A program made the position numbers and the translations under genes. A stretch of DNA of 64,000 nt from JBOFSQ01 sp051651625 (lineage in GTDB: Bacteria > Planctomycetota > Planctomycetia > Pirellulales > Thermoguttaceae). Shown in pieces: positions 17,467 to 26,452 of the stretch. The notes under the pieces were generated by a model. The model did no database searches. It was not told the DNA's origin and was given only the letters and a program-made list of their open reading frames with translations. The DNA is taken from contig JBOFSQ010000085.1 in the NCBI GenBank assembly GCA_051651625.1, forward strand, positions 53,800 through 117,799, in the 5' to 3' direction. Position 1 is the stretch's first letter; each line of letters starts with the position of its first letter.

Positions 17467-18405
17467 TCACCGAACGAGCGTCTTGACGATTTCGCGCACG
17501 GACGACACGCCCGCTTCGGCGAGTGCGGCGGGGAGTGCGTCAACGAGCGTCATCGTGACGCGCGGGTCGAAAAAGTTCGCCGTGCCGACTTGAACGAGAC
17601 TCGCGCCAGCGACGAAGAACTCCATCGCGTCGTCGATTGTCGCAATTCCGCCGACGCCAACGACTGGAATCTTCACCTCATCCGCGATCTGATAAACACA
17701 ACGAAGCGCAATCGGTTTTGTCGCCGGTCCGCTCAAACCGCCAACGACGTTTGCGAGTCGCGGTCGTCGCCGTCGCCAGTCAATCGCCATGCCGAGACAG
17801 GTGTTGATGGCGACAATCGCGTCGGCACCAGCGTTTTCGGCGGCGGCGGCAATTTCGGCGATGCGTGTGACGTTCGGCGAAAGTTTCACCCACAGCGGGA
17901 ACTTTAGCGAACGTCGCATCGCACCGACAATTTCTTCGCAGAGTTTTGCGTCGGTCGCGTAGTCAACTCCGCCGCTGACGTTGGGACAAGAGATGTTCAT
18001 CTCAACTGCGGCGACGTTTCGCGCTCGCTCGCCGAGTTCGCCAATCGCGGTGTTAACTTTTTCGCCGAGAATCGCGCACTCGTTCACTTCTTTCGCCGCG
18101 AGACTTATCACGATTGGCGTTCCGAGTGTTAGCAAGTACGGCAGTTTGTCGCGGAGGAAGGCGTCGATTCCGTCGTTGTCGAGACCGATGGCGTTGAGCA
18201 TCCCCGACGCGGTTTCGACCGTTCGCGGCATCGCGTTTCCCGCACGCGGCGCGAGTGTCACCGTCTTCGGGACGATCCCGCCAAGCCGCGACAAATCGAC
18301 AACCGACTCCATCTCCCGCGCATAACCAAACGTCCCCGACGCAACCAAAATCGGATTCGGAAACGAAAAACCGGCAACGCTAACACGCAAATCGACAGGT
18401 GACAT
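17467..18405 (-). CDS. pyrD: Dihydroorotate dehydrogenase, class 1B catalytic subunit
   Basis: A 312-residue TIM-barrel flavoenzyme that oxidises dihydroorotate to orotate in pyrimidine synthesis. Class 1 features are seen: NPILVASGTFGY near the start, NISCPNVSGG (137-146) with catalytic Cys140 that marks class 1B, WVKLSPNV, a GGLSGPATKPIALR phosphate-binding stretch and GVGGI. Class 1B enzymes pair with an iron-sulfur/FAD subunit (PyrK), which is not adjacent. GAGG precedes ATG 18405. No other pyr genes lie in the window. Confidence 0.92.
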   Translation of the reverse strand: MSPVDLRVSVAGFSFPNPILVASGTFGYAREMESVVDLSRLGGIVPKTVTLAPRAGNAMPRTVETASGMLNAIGLDNDGIDAFLRDKLPYLLTLGTPIVISLAAKEVNECAILGEKVNTAIGELGERARNVAAVEMNISCPNVSGGVDYATDAKLCEEIVGAMRRSLKFPLWVKLSPNVTRIAEIAAAAENAGADAIVAINTCLGMAIDWRRRRPRLANVVGGLSGPATKPIALRCVYQIADEVKIPVVGVGGIATIDDAMEFFVAGASLVQVGTANFFDPRVTMTLVDALPAALAEAGVSSVREIVKTLVR

Positions 18406-18534
18406 TTTTATAGCCTCAAAATCGTTACAACCGTTTTTTCTTCGCGCGGCTTCGCGTTTTTTGCGGTAAATCGCTCAAGTTGGTGGCGTCGAGCGCGGCG
18501 GTGCGGGGTAAGAGATTGGTGTGTGTTTGGTTTT

Positions 18535-18576
18535 CCATAGGACCTATATGTCCTATAGGACATGAAGGTCCTATGG
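18535..18576. repeat. CCATAGGACCTATATGTC palindrome upstream of an open reading frame
   Basis: An inverted repeat with arms CCATAGGACC and GGTCCTATGG around TATATGTCCTATAGGACAT. It lies between divergent genes (pyrD on the left, an exported protein on the right) and ends 13 bases before the likely start of the latter. It could be an operator or only a copy of the dispersed repeat. Confidence 0.5.
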
Positions 18577-18588
18577 GCACTCGCTCTA

Positions 18589-19275
18589 ATGACTTCACGA
18601 CTTGCTCTCACAATTCTTCTTGCTTGCTTCGTTCTCACGCTCCGCGCTGAAACATTGTCGGAACGTTGCCTTTGGGGCGGCAACAACGAGACGACAACTT
18701 ACAGTCTCCCGTCGTATCCGGGGATGGGGAGCACGCTCCTTGCTCAAGCGGGCGGGATGCGAAGCTCGCTCCCCGTGCAGAGCATGCCGAACGGGATTTT
18801 CGACATTCCACAGGCCAACATTCCGTCGATCCCGTCGCGCGGGCCGGTCGGTTCCGTCGGTCATCCCGCGACTTCGCAAAACGTTTACTCCACCGACAAC
18901 CTTCCCGCCGGTGCGACGGTGAAGTTTGTCCGTCCACTGGCAACGTCGCCAGACGGCGTGTACGCCGCCGCCAACGGACGCAAACCACTCGTCGCGTGGG
19001 AAGTCGTCGCCGAAGGGACGCCCGGTGCGGTCGCAATGGCTGTACGGCCTCAAACTGTCTACCGCGCCGTCACCGAATCGCAGTGTGTCTTTGCACCTGT
19101 CGTAAACACGCAAACGAAGGAAGTTCGCGTCGTCAATCCGCGAACGGGCCGCGTCGTCGGACGCTACTTCAAAACCGAAGATGTCCCCGCGTGGATCGTC
19201 CCGATCCCAATCTTGCACCGCGAAGAACGAACTCTCTACGAAGCCGTCAGCGTTGAAGTGGCGACGCCGCTGTGA
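18589..19275 (+). CDS. Exported protein of unknown function
   Basis: A 228-residue protein with a signal peptide (SRLALTILLACFVLTLRA). The middle is rich in Pro, Ser and Gly; the C-terminal half (about 105-228) is a compact, probably beta-rich domain (PAGATVKFVRP, KPLVAWEVVAEG, VVNPRTGRVVGRYFKTED). I do not recognise it. The ATG at 18589 directly precedes the signal peptide and leaves the upstream palindrome outside the gene. It is followed by a large imperfect hairpin at 19276-19388. Confidence 0.65.
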   Translation: MTSRLALTILLACFVLTLRAETLSERCLWGGNNETTTYSLPSYPGMGSTLLAQAGGMRSSLPVQSMPNGIFDIPQANIPSIPSRGPVGSVGHPATSQNVYSTDNLPAGATVKFVRPLATSPDGVYAAANGRKPLVAWEVVAEGTPGAVAMAVRPQTVYRAVTESQCVFAPVVNTQTKEVRVVNPRTGRVVGRYFKTEDVPAWIVPIPILHREERTLYEAVSVEVATPL

Positions 19276-19388
19276 ACAAAACACGGACACACGGACACAC
19301 GGACTGACACAGACAAACACAGACAAACACGGACTGCTTTGGCTGATATTGTCCGTGTTTGTCTGTGATCGTCCGTGTTAGTCCGTGT
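19276..19388. repeat. Long ACACGGAC-type imperfect hairpin
   Basis: The left half repeats ACACGGAC and ACAGACAAACACGGAC; the right half is its complement (GTCCGTGTTTGTCTGTG, GTCCGTGT). It separates two converging genes and could terminate both. Similar CACGGAGACAC and CACGAAGAGG hairpins stand at 40258-40319 and 60484-60632. Confidence 0.6.
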
Positions 19389-19395
19389 AGCTCTT

Positions 19396-20769
19396 CTACT
19401 CCACAAACGCAAGCTCTCTGAAAATCTCGCCGACAGTTGGGTGCGGGAAAACGACTTTGGCAAGATCGCTCGTTCGCATCTGACGTTCGATGGCGACGGC
19501 CATTGTGGTTATCACTTCCGACGCTGGATTGCCAATCGCACTCGCGCCAAGAATTCGTCCGCTCGCATCGACGACGATTTTGGCGACACCGTTGCCGCCC
19601 TCGTTCTCGGCAAGATAACGCCCCGAAAACCGCATCGGCAGTTTGAGTTCGCGTGCTTTTACGCCGCGCTGCGTCGCCGACGCGAGTGTCTCGCCGACCG
19701 ACGCAACTTCAGGATTCGTGTAGATCACACCGGGGATCGCAGCGTAACTCATTCGGTCGGCGCGTCCAGCCATTACGTTCACCGCAACTTCCGCCTCGCG
19801 GTACGCCGTGTGCGCTAACATCGAAACTCCGTTCACGTCGCCCGCAGCAAACAGATTCGGGACGTTCGTCTTCATCTGCAAATCGGTGACGACGCCGCCG
19901 CGTTCGATCATCACGCCAAGCGACTCAAGTCCAAGATTTTCGATGCGGGCACGCCGTCCGACCGATACCAAAACTGTTGCCGCCTTGAGCGTTTGCGTCT
20001 TTCGATCAACACTGCCATCGAGTACAACGTCAACGTTTCCCGCACCGACCTTCACAACCTTTGCACCGTTCAGAAAACTCATTCCGCGTTTTTCGTAATC
20101 GGACTTCAGGAGTGCGGCGATTTCGGAATCAATCGGGCCGCCGATTTGCGGCAGCATTTCGACGACCGTTACCTGCGTTCCCGCCGAAAGAAAATACGAC
20201 GCCATCTCCATTCCGATGACGCCGCCGCCGATTACGATGAGCGACTTCGGCGGCGTGGCGAGTGCGAGTGCCTCACGGCTGGTGATGGCGAACCCCGATT
20301 TGATCGCGGCGTCCATTCCGTCGATTGGCGGGACTATCGCCGACGAACCGCTGCAAAGTAACAGCTTCGTCGCTTGATACTGCGTTCCGCCGGCATCGAC
20401 GGTGAAACCGTGCTGGTCGCGGGCGACGATCTTCGCCGACGCCGACACGACGTCAACCTTCGCGTGCTTCATCTGCGCGGTGACTCCGGCAACGAGCGTC
20501 TTGACGACTTTGTCTTTGCGTTTGACGACAGCGGCGTGGTCGAGTTTTGCTGAACCAAACGCGACGCCGTATTTCTCGCCCGATTTGTGGTAGTCGTAAA
20601 TCTTCGCCGAATAGAGTAGCGTCTTCGTTGGGATGCACCCTTCGTTGAGGCAGACACCGCCGAGCGCACGCTCTTCGACGAGAACCGTTTTCATTCCGAG
20701 CGAGCCAGCCCGCTCCGCCGCGCGATACCCCGCAGGACCGCCACCAATGATGATTAAATCGTATGACAT
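19396..20769 (-). CDS. lpdA: Dihydrolipoyl dehydrogenase (E3)
   Basis: A 457-residue class I pyridine nucleotide-disulfide oxidoreductase. FAD is bound by IIGGGPAGYRAAERAG (7-22), the redox disulfide is Cys40/Cys45 in GGVCLNEGCIPTK, NAD by VIGGGVIGMEMASYF, and the second FAD motif is NLFAAGDVNG. The C-terminal FPHPTVGE holds the active-site His of the dimer partner. E3 reoxidises dihydrolipoamide in the pyruvate, 2-oxoglutarate, branched-chain or glycine complexes; no E1/E2 gene is next to it, so it may serve several. ATG 20769 starts the Rossmann fold; no ribosome site is clear. Confidence 0.94.
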   Translation of the reverse strand: MSYDLIIIGGGPAGYRAAERAGSLGMKTVLVEERALGGVCLNEGCIPTKTLLYSAKIYDYHKSGEKYGVAFGSAKLDHAAVVKRKDKVVKTLVAGVTAQMKHAKVDVVSASAKIVARDQHGFTVDAGGTQYQATKLLLCSGSSAIVPPIDGMDAAIKSGFAITSREALALATPPKSLIVIGGGVIGMEMASYFLSAGTQVTVVEMLPQIGGPIDSEIAALLKSDYEKRGMSFLNGAKVVKVGAGNVDVVLDGSVDRKTQTLKAATVLVSVGRRARIENLGLESLGVMIERGGVVTDLQMKTNVPNLFAAGDVNGVSMLAHTAYREAEVAVNVMAGRADRMSYAAIPGVIYTNPEVASVGETLASATQRGVKARELKLPMRFSGRYLAENEGGNGVAKIVVDASGRILGASAIGNPASEVITTMAVAIERQMRTSDLAKVVFPHPTVGEIFRELAFVE

Positions 20770-20908
20770 TTTTTTGTTGGGTTGAGGTTGGAAGGATTCG
20801 TGACACTCGCTTACGCTTCGTGGTCTTGTTTGTTTTGCCGACCGCAACGGAGTTGCCGGGAGGCTATCGGATGCAACGTCACGTTGCTCTGATCTGTTGT
20901 ACACAGGC

Positions 20909-22069
20909 TCATGCCGCGTAAATCTCGCGGAGTTGTTTCGTCATTTCACGGTGGTCGAAGTCGGTACGGCAGCGGTCGCGTCCGGTTGCGGCGAGGCGGT
21001 TGCGGAGAGGTGCGTCGTTTGCAAGCTGTAAAATGCGGCGGACAAGTTCTGAAATGTTACCGCGGTTGACGAGATAACCGGTTTCGTCGTTCACGATTAC
21101 TTCGCGTGCGCCGTCGATGTCGTAGCTGATCGCGGGGCGTCCGGCGAGTAACGCTTGCGGCAAGACCCGCGCGAGTCCTTCACGCAAACTCGTGTGAACA
21201 ACGATGTCAACCGCCGACATCATCGCCGGAATTTCCGACGGCGAAACAAGTCCCGCAAACACGACGCGGTCCGCGATTCCCAGTTCCGTCGCCATTTGCT
21301 TGAGCGACGGCGTGAGAATACCGTCGCCGATGAGAAGGAATCTGACGCGGTCGTTTTGTGCGATTACGTCGCGTGCGGCGAGAAGGAGATCGTTATGACC
21401 TTTGAGCGGAAAGAGTCTCGCAACTTTGCCGACGACAATCATCGTCTCGTCGAATCTGAATCGTTGTCGGGTTGCGTTGCGCAGATGTTCGCAGTTTAGA
21501 AACGTCTCTACTTCCATTCCGCTGCGAACGGTGACAAACTTCTCGCGCGGTGCGATACCAGCGGCAATCATCTGATCGGTCATAGCGTCTGCGACGGAAA
21601 TTAACTTGTGACAGTGCCGCGCGGCGTACTTTTCGCAAGCAATGTTAAACTGCCGCCCGAACCACGACTGGTCGCTCCAAAACGGTGCGCCGTGAACGGT
21701 GTGAACAACATTTTTTACGCCGAGCGACGACGCCGCGATTCGTCCAAGAATCCCCGCCTTCGCGGAGTGAGTGTGAACTACGTCGGGACGAAACTCGCGC
21801 AGCAACTTTCGCAGCGCGAAGTAACATCGCAAGTCGGTGAGAGGCCGAATCTCGCGGCAGAGCGATGGCACCACGCAATACGGAACTCGCGGCACGTCGC
21901 GCGAAACGTTATCGAGTCGAGTGAAGAGGCTCCCTTCGGGGCCGGTTTCGCCGCCGGTGATCAGCAGAACTTCGTCGCCGTGAATTCGCACCAAGTCTTC
22001 GCAGCAGAGAACCGTATTCTCCTGCGCACCGCCGATGATGAGTCGCGTGATGATGTGGGCGATGCGCAT
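20909..22069 (-). CDS. Glycosyltransferase family 4 (GT-B fold)
   Basis: A 386-residue cytoplasmic glycosyltransferase. The N-terminal domain begins MRIAHIITRLIIGGAQENT, typical of GT4 with the GGA loop, and has HTHSAKAGILGR; the C-terminal donor domain has VGKVARLFPLKGHNDLL and the nucleotide-sugar motif region SLREGLARVLPQALLAGRP, equivalent to E-x7-E although the first Glu is in REGL. The acceptor is unknown; surface polysaccharide is likely. The start at 22069 lies four bases after the stop of the pseudopilin gene, so the two are cotranscribed. Confidence 0.9.
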   Translation of the reverse strand: MRIAHIITRLIIGGAQENTVLCCEDLVRIHGDEVLLITGGETGPEGSLFTRLDNVSRDVPRVPYCVVPSLCREIRPLTDLRCYFALRKLLREFRPDVVHTHSAKAGILGRIAASSLGVKNVVHTVHGAPFWSDQSWFGRQFNIACEKYAARHCHKLISVADAMTDQMIAAGIAPREKFVTVRSGMEVETFLNCEHLRNATRQRFRFDETMIVVGKVARLFPLKGHNDLLLAARDVIAQNDRVRFLLIGDGILTPSLKQMATELGIADRVVFAGLVSPSEIPAMMSAVDIVVHTSLREGLARVLPQALLAGRPAISYDIDGAREVIVNDETGYLVNRGNISELVRRILQLANDAPLRNRLAATGRDRCRTDFDHREMTKQLREIYAA

Positions 22070-22073
22070 CGTG

Positions 22074-22553
22074 TCACCAGTTTCCGATGTCGTCGTCGGT
22101 GCCGTCGGTACGGTCGGGGCCGAATGACCAGACATCGAATCCGACTTTCGCACGCTGTCCGGGAGAGACGTACTGGTATGGACTCCCCCACGGATCGATG
22201 TCGGTTGTGGTCAACTTGAGATATGGGCCGTCCCATTTGTTGGGGTCTGCAATGTCGGATGGACACTCGACAAGAGCACGGAGACCTTGTTCGGTCGTCG
22301 GGAACGCGCCGATGGCGAGGTCGTAGTGATCGAGTGCCGATGCGACTTGCGAGACGTAGAGTGCGGCGGCGTCGCGTTGTGCTCTGGCTCTGGCAAACCC
22401 AAACTGCTGCACCGCCACTCCTGCCAGCACCATCAAGATAAAGAGCACAACCATTATCTCGATGAGCGTAAACGCACGACGAGAACGACAGTTGTTTTGT
22501 GACTTTCGCAAGCTAACGTGACTCAAACGGCAAACGGACTTCAGACGTGTCAT
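22074..22553 (-). CDS. gspG: Type II secretion major pseudopilin GspG-like
   Basis: A 159-residue protein with a type III (prepilin) leader: basic residues, then RRAFTLIEIMVVLFILMVLAG, in which the prepilin peptidase would cut before Phe and Glu5 of the mature form is present. The C-terminal GspG signature follows (AIGAFPTTEQGLRALVE, DPWGSPYQY, FDVWSFGPDRTDGTDDDIGNW with the calcium-site loop). GspG forms the pseudopilus that pushes cargo through the type II secretin. No other gsp gene is adjacent; the next gene is a glycosyltransferase. GGAG lies nine bases before ATG 22553. Confidence 0.9.
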   Translation of the reverse strand: MTRLKSVCRLSHVSLRKSQNNCRSRRAFTLIEIMVVLFILMVLAGVAVQQFGFARARAQRDAAALYVSQVASALDHYDLAIGAFPTTEQGLRALVECPSDIADPNKWDGPYLKLTTTDIDPWGSPYQYVSPGQRAKVGFDVWSFGPDRTDGTDDDIGNW

Positions 22554-22821
22554 CGAAGGTTTTCTCCTACATTTTTTTCGTGAAACTTTGGAAACGTCCC
22601 GCGCACTCGCACCGGGAACTTGACCCCAACAAGTGGCAAGACGCCGCACAATGTTACAGCGTTACATTTCACTACGTCCCAAAGAGACGCCCGCGTATTA
22701 TAGGCGTAAGTCATTGCTACACAAGACCGCCCCTCTCGTTGACGTGTACGATGCAGCGTCTATACTTTGCGCCGCGCGTGGTAAACCGTTCCCAAACTGA
22801 ATAGCGCACTGGAAACTCGTT

Positions 22822-24081
22822 GTGAAAAAGAAAATCGTCAGCAAAACTACAACTGAGCGCATCGTGTCTGGCGAACATTCATTCTTCGAGGAGATGCGCA
22901 CCATCGTCAAGGCGGCACGCGGGTACGCATATTCCGCCGTCAATACGGCGATGGTGGAGGCGTACTGGCTTCTCGGAAAACGTATCGTCGAGCAAGAGCA
23001 GCAGGGACAACGGCGGGCCGAGTACGGCGAGAACCTTATGAAAAACCTGTCGGTATATCTTACCAAAGAATGTGGCAAAGGATTTTCGCTGTCAAACGTA
23101 AAGGATTTTCGGCTTTTCTACTTGTTTTTCCAGAAAGGCCAGACACCGTCTGGCCTTTCTGGGGAAATGGCTGTCCCGCGAATTGGGCACACAGCGTGTG
23201 CCCAAACTGGCGAGACAGATTTTCCCGCCGCACCCGCCGAAAAAAGCTACGCAGTGTGTAGCCTTTCTGGCGAATCGAGGGACGCCACCGGTTTCAGCCA
23301 GAAAAGCCACGCACTGCGTGGCTTTTCTGGCTGCGATGAAAACATCCCGTTTTTAGGTCAGTTGAGCTGGTCACATTACCGCCAAATTATGCGTGTTTCT
23401 GATCCAGCGGCGCGGTATTGGTACTTGAAAGAAGCAGCGGAAAACAGATGGAGCGTTCGGACTCTCGACCGAAACATCGCAACGCAGTATTACGAACGGC
23501 TCTTGATTTCACAAGTCCGCGAACCGGTGGTTGCGGAAATGGATGCGAAAACAGCAGCCTTCCAAACCGACAAACTGGAGTTCATTAAAAATCCGGCGGT
23601 CTTGGAGTTTTTAGGGTTGCAGCCGAATCTCGGATACACCGAAGCAGCACTCGAATCGGCAATCAGCGACAACCTACAGCGATTCCTGCTGGAACTTGGC
23701 AAAGGTTATGCGTTCGTAGAACGGCAAAAACTAGTCCGAACCGAGACCCGCGATTATTACGTCGATCTCGTTTTCTACAACTTCATCCTGAAGTGTTTCG
23801 TGCTTATCGACCTGAAAACGAGCCGCATAACACATCAGGATGTCGGCCAAATGGATATGTATGTTCGGATGTACGATGAGACTCTTCGCGGCGAAGGAGA
23901 TAATCCGACAATCGGAATCGTCCTCTGTTCTGAGACCGACCAAGACATCGCACGATATTCGATTCTCAAAGAGAACGAGCAGATTTTTGCAACGAAATAT
24001 AAACTGTATCTCCCATCGGAAGAGGAGTTGCGAAACGAAATCGAACGCCAAAAAACGATTTTACGACTACAAACTTATTGA
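22822..24081 (+). CDS. DUF1016 / YhcG-type PD-(D/E)XK nuclease with an in-frame palindrome insertion
   Basis: A 419-residue protein of the YhcG family. The N-terminal helical DUF1016 domain starts at about 20 (VNTAMVEAYWLLGKRIVE) and resumes at about 180 (LSWSHYRQIMRVSD); the C-terminal nuclease domain has YYVDLVFYN and CFVLIDLKTSRITHQD with the D..(D/E)xK pattern. YhcG-type proteins are linked to DNA cleavage and often sit near mobile or restriction loci. Residues about 103-171 are foreign: at least four palindromes (23130-23332) were inserted in frame. The start is GTG 22822. It runs into argH with a 10-base gap. Confidence 0.88.
   Translation: MKKKIVSKTTTERIVSGEHSFFEEMRTIVKAARGYAYSAVNTAMVEAYWLLGKRIVEQEQQGQRRAEYGENLMKNLSVYLTKECGKGFSLSNVKDFRLFYLFFQKGQTPSGLSGEMAVPRIGHTACAQTGETDFPAAPAEKSYAVCSLSGESRDATGFSQKSHALRGFSGCDENIPFLGQLSWSHYRQIMRVSDPAARYWYLKEAAENRWSVRTLDRNIATQYYERLLISQVREPVVAEMDAKTAAFQTDKLEFIKNPAVLEFLGLQPNLGYTEAALESAISDNLQRFLLELGKGYAFVERQKLVRTETRDYYVDLVFYNFILKCFVLIDLKTSRITHQDVGQMDMYVRMYDETLRGEGDNPTIGIVLCSETDQDIARYSILKENEQIFATKYKLYLPSEEELRNEIERQKTILRLQTY
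23130..23332. repeat. Cluster of in-frame palindromes inside the DUF1016 gene
   Basis: Four hairpins follow each other: 23130-23162 (CCAGAAAGGCCAGAC arms), 23183-23206 (TTGGGCACAC arms), about 23245-23262 (GCTACGCAGTGTGTAGC) and 23296-23332 (AGCCAGAAAAGCCACGC arms). The first, third and fourth share a GCCTTTCTGG or GGCTTTTCTGG outer stem, so they look like copies of one unit whose loops differ. All keep the frame open. Confidence 0.85.
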
Positions 24082-24091
24082 GACCAAAAAA

Positions 24092-25504
24092 ATGTCAGAA
24101 AAACCTTGGGGCGGAGTTTTCGCCGAATCGACCGATAGTCGTGTTGAACTGTTCACGGAGAGCATCAGTTTTGACCGGCGGCTCTACGAACACGACATTC
24201 GTGCGTCTATCGCCCACGCGCGGATGCTCTCCGAGTGCGGACTTCTCACCGCAGACGAGTTCGACACCATCGAACGAACACTCGTTCAAATCAAGCGTGA
24301 GATCGAGTCGGGCGAGTTTGCGTTTTCGCCGTCGCTCGAAGACATTCACATGCATATCGAGAAGCGACTCACCGATCTCACCGGCGACGTTGGCCGCAAA
24401 CTCCACACCGCGCGGAGCCGTAACGACCAAGTCCAAACCGATCTGCGTCTCTGGATACGCGATGCGCTCGACGCCATAGACCGCCGTTTGCGTGACGTAC
24501 AAGCGGCGTTTGTGTCGCGGTGCGAACGCGACTTCGACGTGATCCTGCCGGGGTACACGCACACGCAACGCGCACAACCGATCCTCGCGCCGCACTACTG
24601 GCTCGCGTACTGCGAAAAGTTAGACCGCGACCGCACACGACTCGCCGACTGCCGAAAGCGACTCAACATCAGCCCACTCGGCGTCGCCGCGCTCGCCGGA
24701 ACGTCGTTACCAATTTCTCGCACCCGCACTGCCGAACTCCTCGGCTTCAGCGGAATAACGTTCAACAGTCTCGACACCTCCAGCGACCGCGACTTCGTTC
24801 TTGAATCGGCGTTTGTTCTGACGCAAATCGCACTCCACCTCGCCACGCTCGCCGAAGAATGGATTTTGTGGACGACGACAGAGTTTGGGTTCTTAAAATG
24901 TCCGCAGGCGTTTTGTACCGGTTCGTCGATTATGCCGCAGAAGGTCAACCCCGACGTACTGGAATTGATGCGAGGAAAGTCGGCGCGAGTCGTCGGGAGT
25001 TTGCAAACGCTCATCGTTCTGACGAAGGGTTTGCCGCTGGCGTACAACCGCGACTTGCAAGAAGACAAAGAGCCGATCTTCGATGCGTTTGACACCGTGA
25101 ACACCACACTCGCCATCGCCGCGCCGCTCATCGCTGGTGCGGAATTGCAGCGTGACAACATCGCACGCCACATCGAAGAAGGTTATCTCGACGCGACAAC
25201 GCTGATGGAGTTTCTCATTACTCAAAACGTCCCGCAGCGAACGGCGCACGGTATTGTCGGACGACTCGTGAAAACGGCGATGGAGAAAAAACTCCCGCTT
25301 GCGTCGTTGCCGCTCGAAACGTTTCAAGAAATTTGGAACGGATTCGACGCGACTGTCTACGACATTCTCGGCACGTCACGCGCCATCGCCGCGTTTTGCA
25401 GCGACGGTTCGACGGCACCAGAACAAGTTCGCAAACAGATCGGATTGTGGCAGTTGCGTCTGACGCACGACGCGAACAGTATGCAATCAGAGCGGGAAGC
25501 GTAA
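24092..25504 (+). CDS. argH: Argininosuccinate lyase
   Basis: A 470-residue fumarase-superfamily enzyme that splits argininosuccinate into arginine and fumarate. Three conserved regions are seen: HTARSRNDQVQTDLRLW (105-121), the TQRAQPI region with the catalytic His in GYTHTQ (154-159), and the GSSIMPQKVNPD signature (277-288) with the catalytic serine loop. Start ATG 24092 gives the family's normal MSEKPWGG..F beginning. Ten bases separate it from the DUF1016 gene. The last codons and the stop are drawn from the AAGCGTAAGCGAG repeat, which provides the TAA. No other arginine genes are near. Confidence 0.94.
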   Translation: MSEKPWGGVFAESTDSRVELFTESISFDRRLYEHDIRASIAHARMLSECGLLTADEFDTIERTLVQIKREIESGEFAFSPSLEDIHMHIEKRLTDLTGDVGRKLHTARSRNDQVQTDLRLWIRDALDAIDRRLRDVQAAFVSRCERDFDVILPGYTHTQRAQPILAPHYWLAYCEKLDRDRTRLADCRKRLNISPLGVAALAGTSLPISRTRTAELLGFSGITFNSLDTSSDRDFVLESAFVLTQIALHLATLAEEWILWTTTEFGFLKCPQAFCTGSSIMPQKVNPDVLELMRGKSARVVGSLQTLIVLTKGLPLAYNRDLQEDKEPIFDAFDTVNTTLAIAAPLIAGAELQRDNIARHIEEGYLDATTLMEFLITQNVPQRTAHGIVGRLVKTAMEKKLPLASLPLETFQEIWNGFDATVYDILGTSRAIAAFCSDGSTAPEQVRKQIGLWQLRLTHDANSMQSEREA

Positions 25505-25622
25505 GCGAGTGAATCAGCACGCGAAGCACCCAAATCAGAACACGAAGCGTAAGCGAGCGAATCAGAACACGAAGCGTAAGCGAGCGAATCAGAACACGAA
25601 GCGTAAGCGAGTGCCCGAATCA
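25496..25622. repeat. Short tandem array of GAACACGAAGCGTAAGCGAG units
   Basis: After the argH stop, two 27-base units and one 31-base unit of the interspersed repeat stand head to tail (from 25538), preceded by degraded copies. A CGCCTACGCGGAAATGACG repeat of the other family follows. This is the same unit as the array at 63807-64000. Confidence 0.85.
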
Positions 25623-25667
25623 GGATGGACGCCCGCCTACGCGGAAATGACGAACAATAAATAAACT

Positions 25668-26309
25668 ATGAAACAAAACAAAAAACGAAATGTTGGAAGT
25701 GCTCCGGGTGATCGTGGCGGTGTCGTTGGACTTCGCGTCATCGGGGGTGAACTGCGTGGGAGCCGTTTGCTTTACGCTGGTGACAACCGGGTTCGTCCGA
25801 TGAAAGACCGTGTCCGCGAGTCTCTTTTCAATCTCATTGGGCTGGCGGTGCGGCAAACGTGTGTGATTGATCTGTTTGCCGGAACGGGCGCACTTGCGAT
25901 AGAGGCACTGAGTCGCGGAGCGGCGACGGCGACGCTCGTCGAGCAACATCTCCCAACGCTTCGAGCAGCGCGGCAGAATGTAGAGTCGCTCAAGTTGGAG
26001 TCGCGGTGCCAGCTTGTTATGGCGGATGCGTTTTACTGGTCGCATCAGTGTCAAGAGGTTTCGCGTGAGCGACCGTGGCTTGTATTCTGTTCGCCGCCGT
26101 ACAGTTTTTTTTCAGAGCGGACAGCCGAAATGATGGCACTTATTGAACGTATCGCTGCGGCGGCTCCGGCGGGGAGCGAATTCGTTGTGGAGGCCGATGC
26201 CCGATTCGACTTTGCCAACTTGCCGCTGCCACTCGACCCGCGACGCCGCCGAAGTTATCCACCCGCCGAAGTCGCCATACTCTCCATTGGGACGAACGGT
26301 GAAATGTGA
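25668..26309 (+). CDS. rsmD: RsmD-type rRNA guanine-N2 methyltransferase
   Basis: A 213-residue Rossmann methyltransferase. VIGGELRGSRLL and VRPMKDRVRESLFNLIG at the N-terminus, then IDLFAGTGALAIEALSRGA (SAM binding) and TLVEQHLPTLRAARQNV are diagnostic of RsmD, which methylates G966 of 16S rRNA. The catalytic motif reads CSPPY where (N/D)PPY is usual, a substitution worth noting because the first position contacts the target base. It starts after a repeat-filled gap; ATG 25668 has no clear ribosome site. Confidence 0.85.
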   Translation: MKQNKKRNVGSAPGDRGGVVGLRVIGGELRGSRLLYAGDNRVRPMKDRVRESLFNLIGLAVRQTCVIDLFAGTGALAIEALSRGAATATLVEQHLPTLRAARQNVESLKLESRCQLVMADAFYWSHQCQEVSRERPWLVFCSPPYSFFSERTAEMMALIERIAAAAPAGSEFVVEADARFDFANLPLPLDPRRRRSYPPAEVAILSIGTNGEM

Positions 26310-26359
26310 TTCGCCCCATTTTGCCCAGTTCTACAGGTCTTGCGCTTGAAAAACTGTCC

Positions 26360-26388
26360 TTGAGTCGCCGCTGGTTTTTTGGTACGAT
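26360..26388 (+). promoter_or_regulatory. Putative sigma-70 promoter
   Basis: TTGAGT and TACGAT are separated by 17 bases, ending about 64 bases before the ATG at 26453. The TTTTTTGGTACGATCC context recurs as TTTTTGGTACAATCC at 8877-8891. Confidence 0.5.
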
Positions 26389-26452
26389 CCCGCCTCGCTT
26401 GCGTTGACGTGGTTTCGTGCGTCGCGCGGTCACACAAATTCAAGGACGAAAT

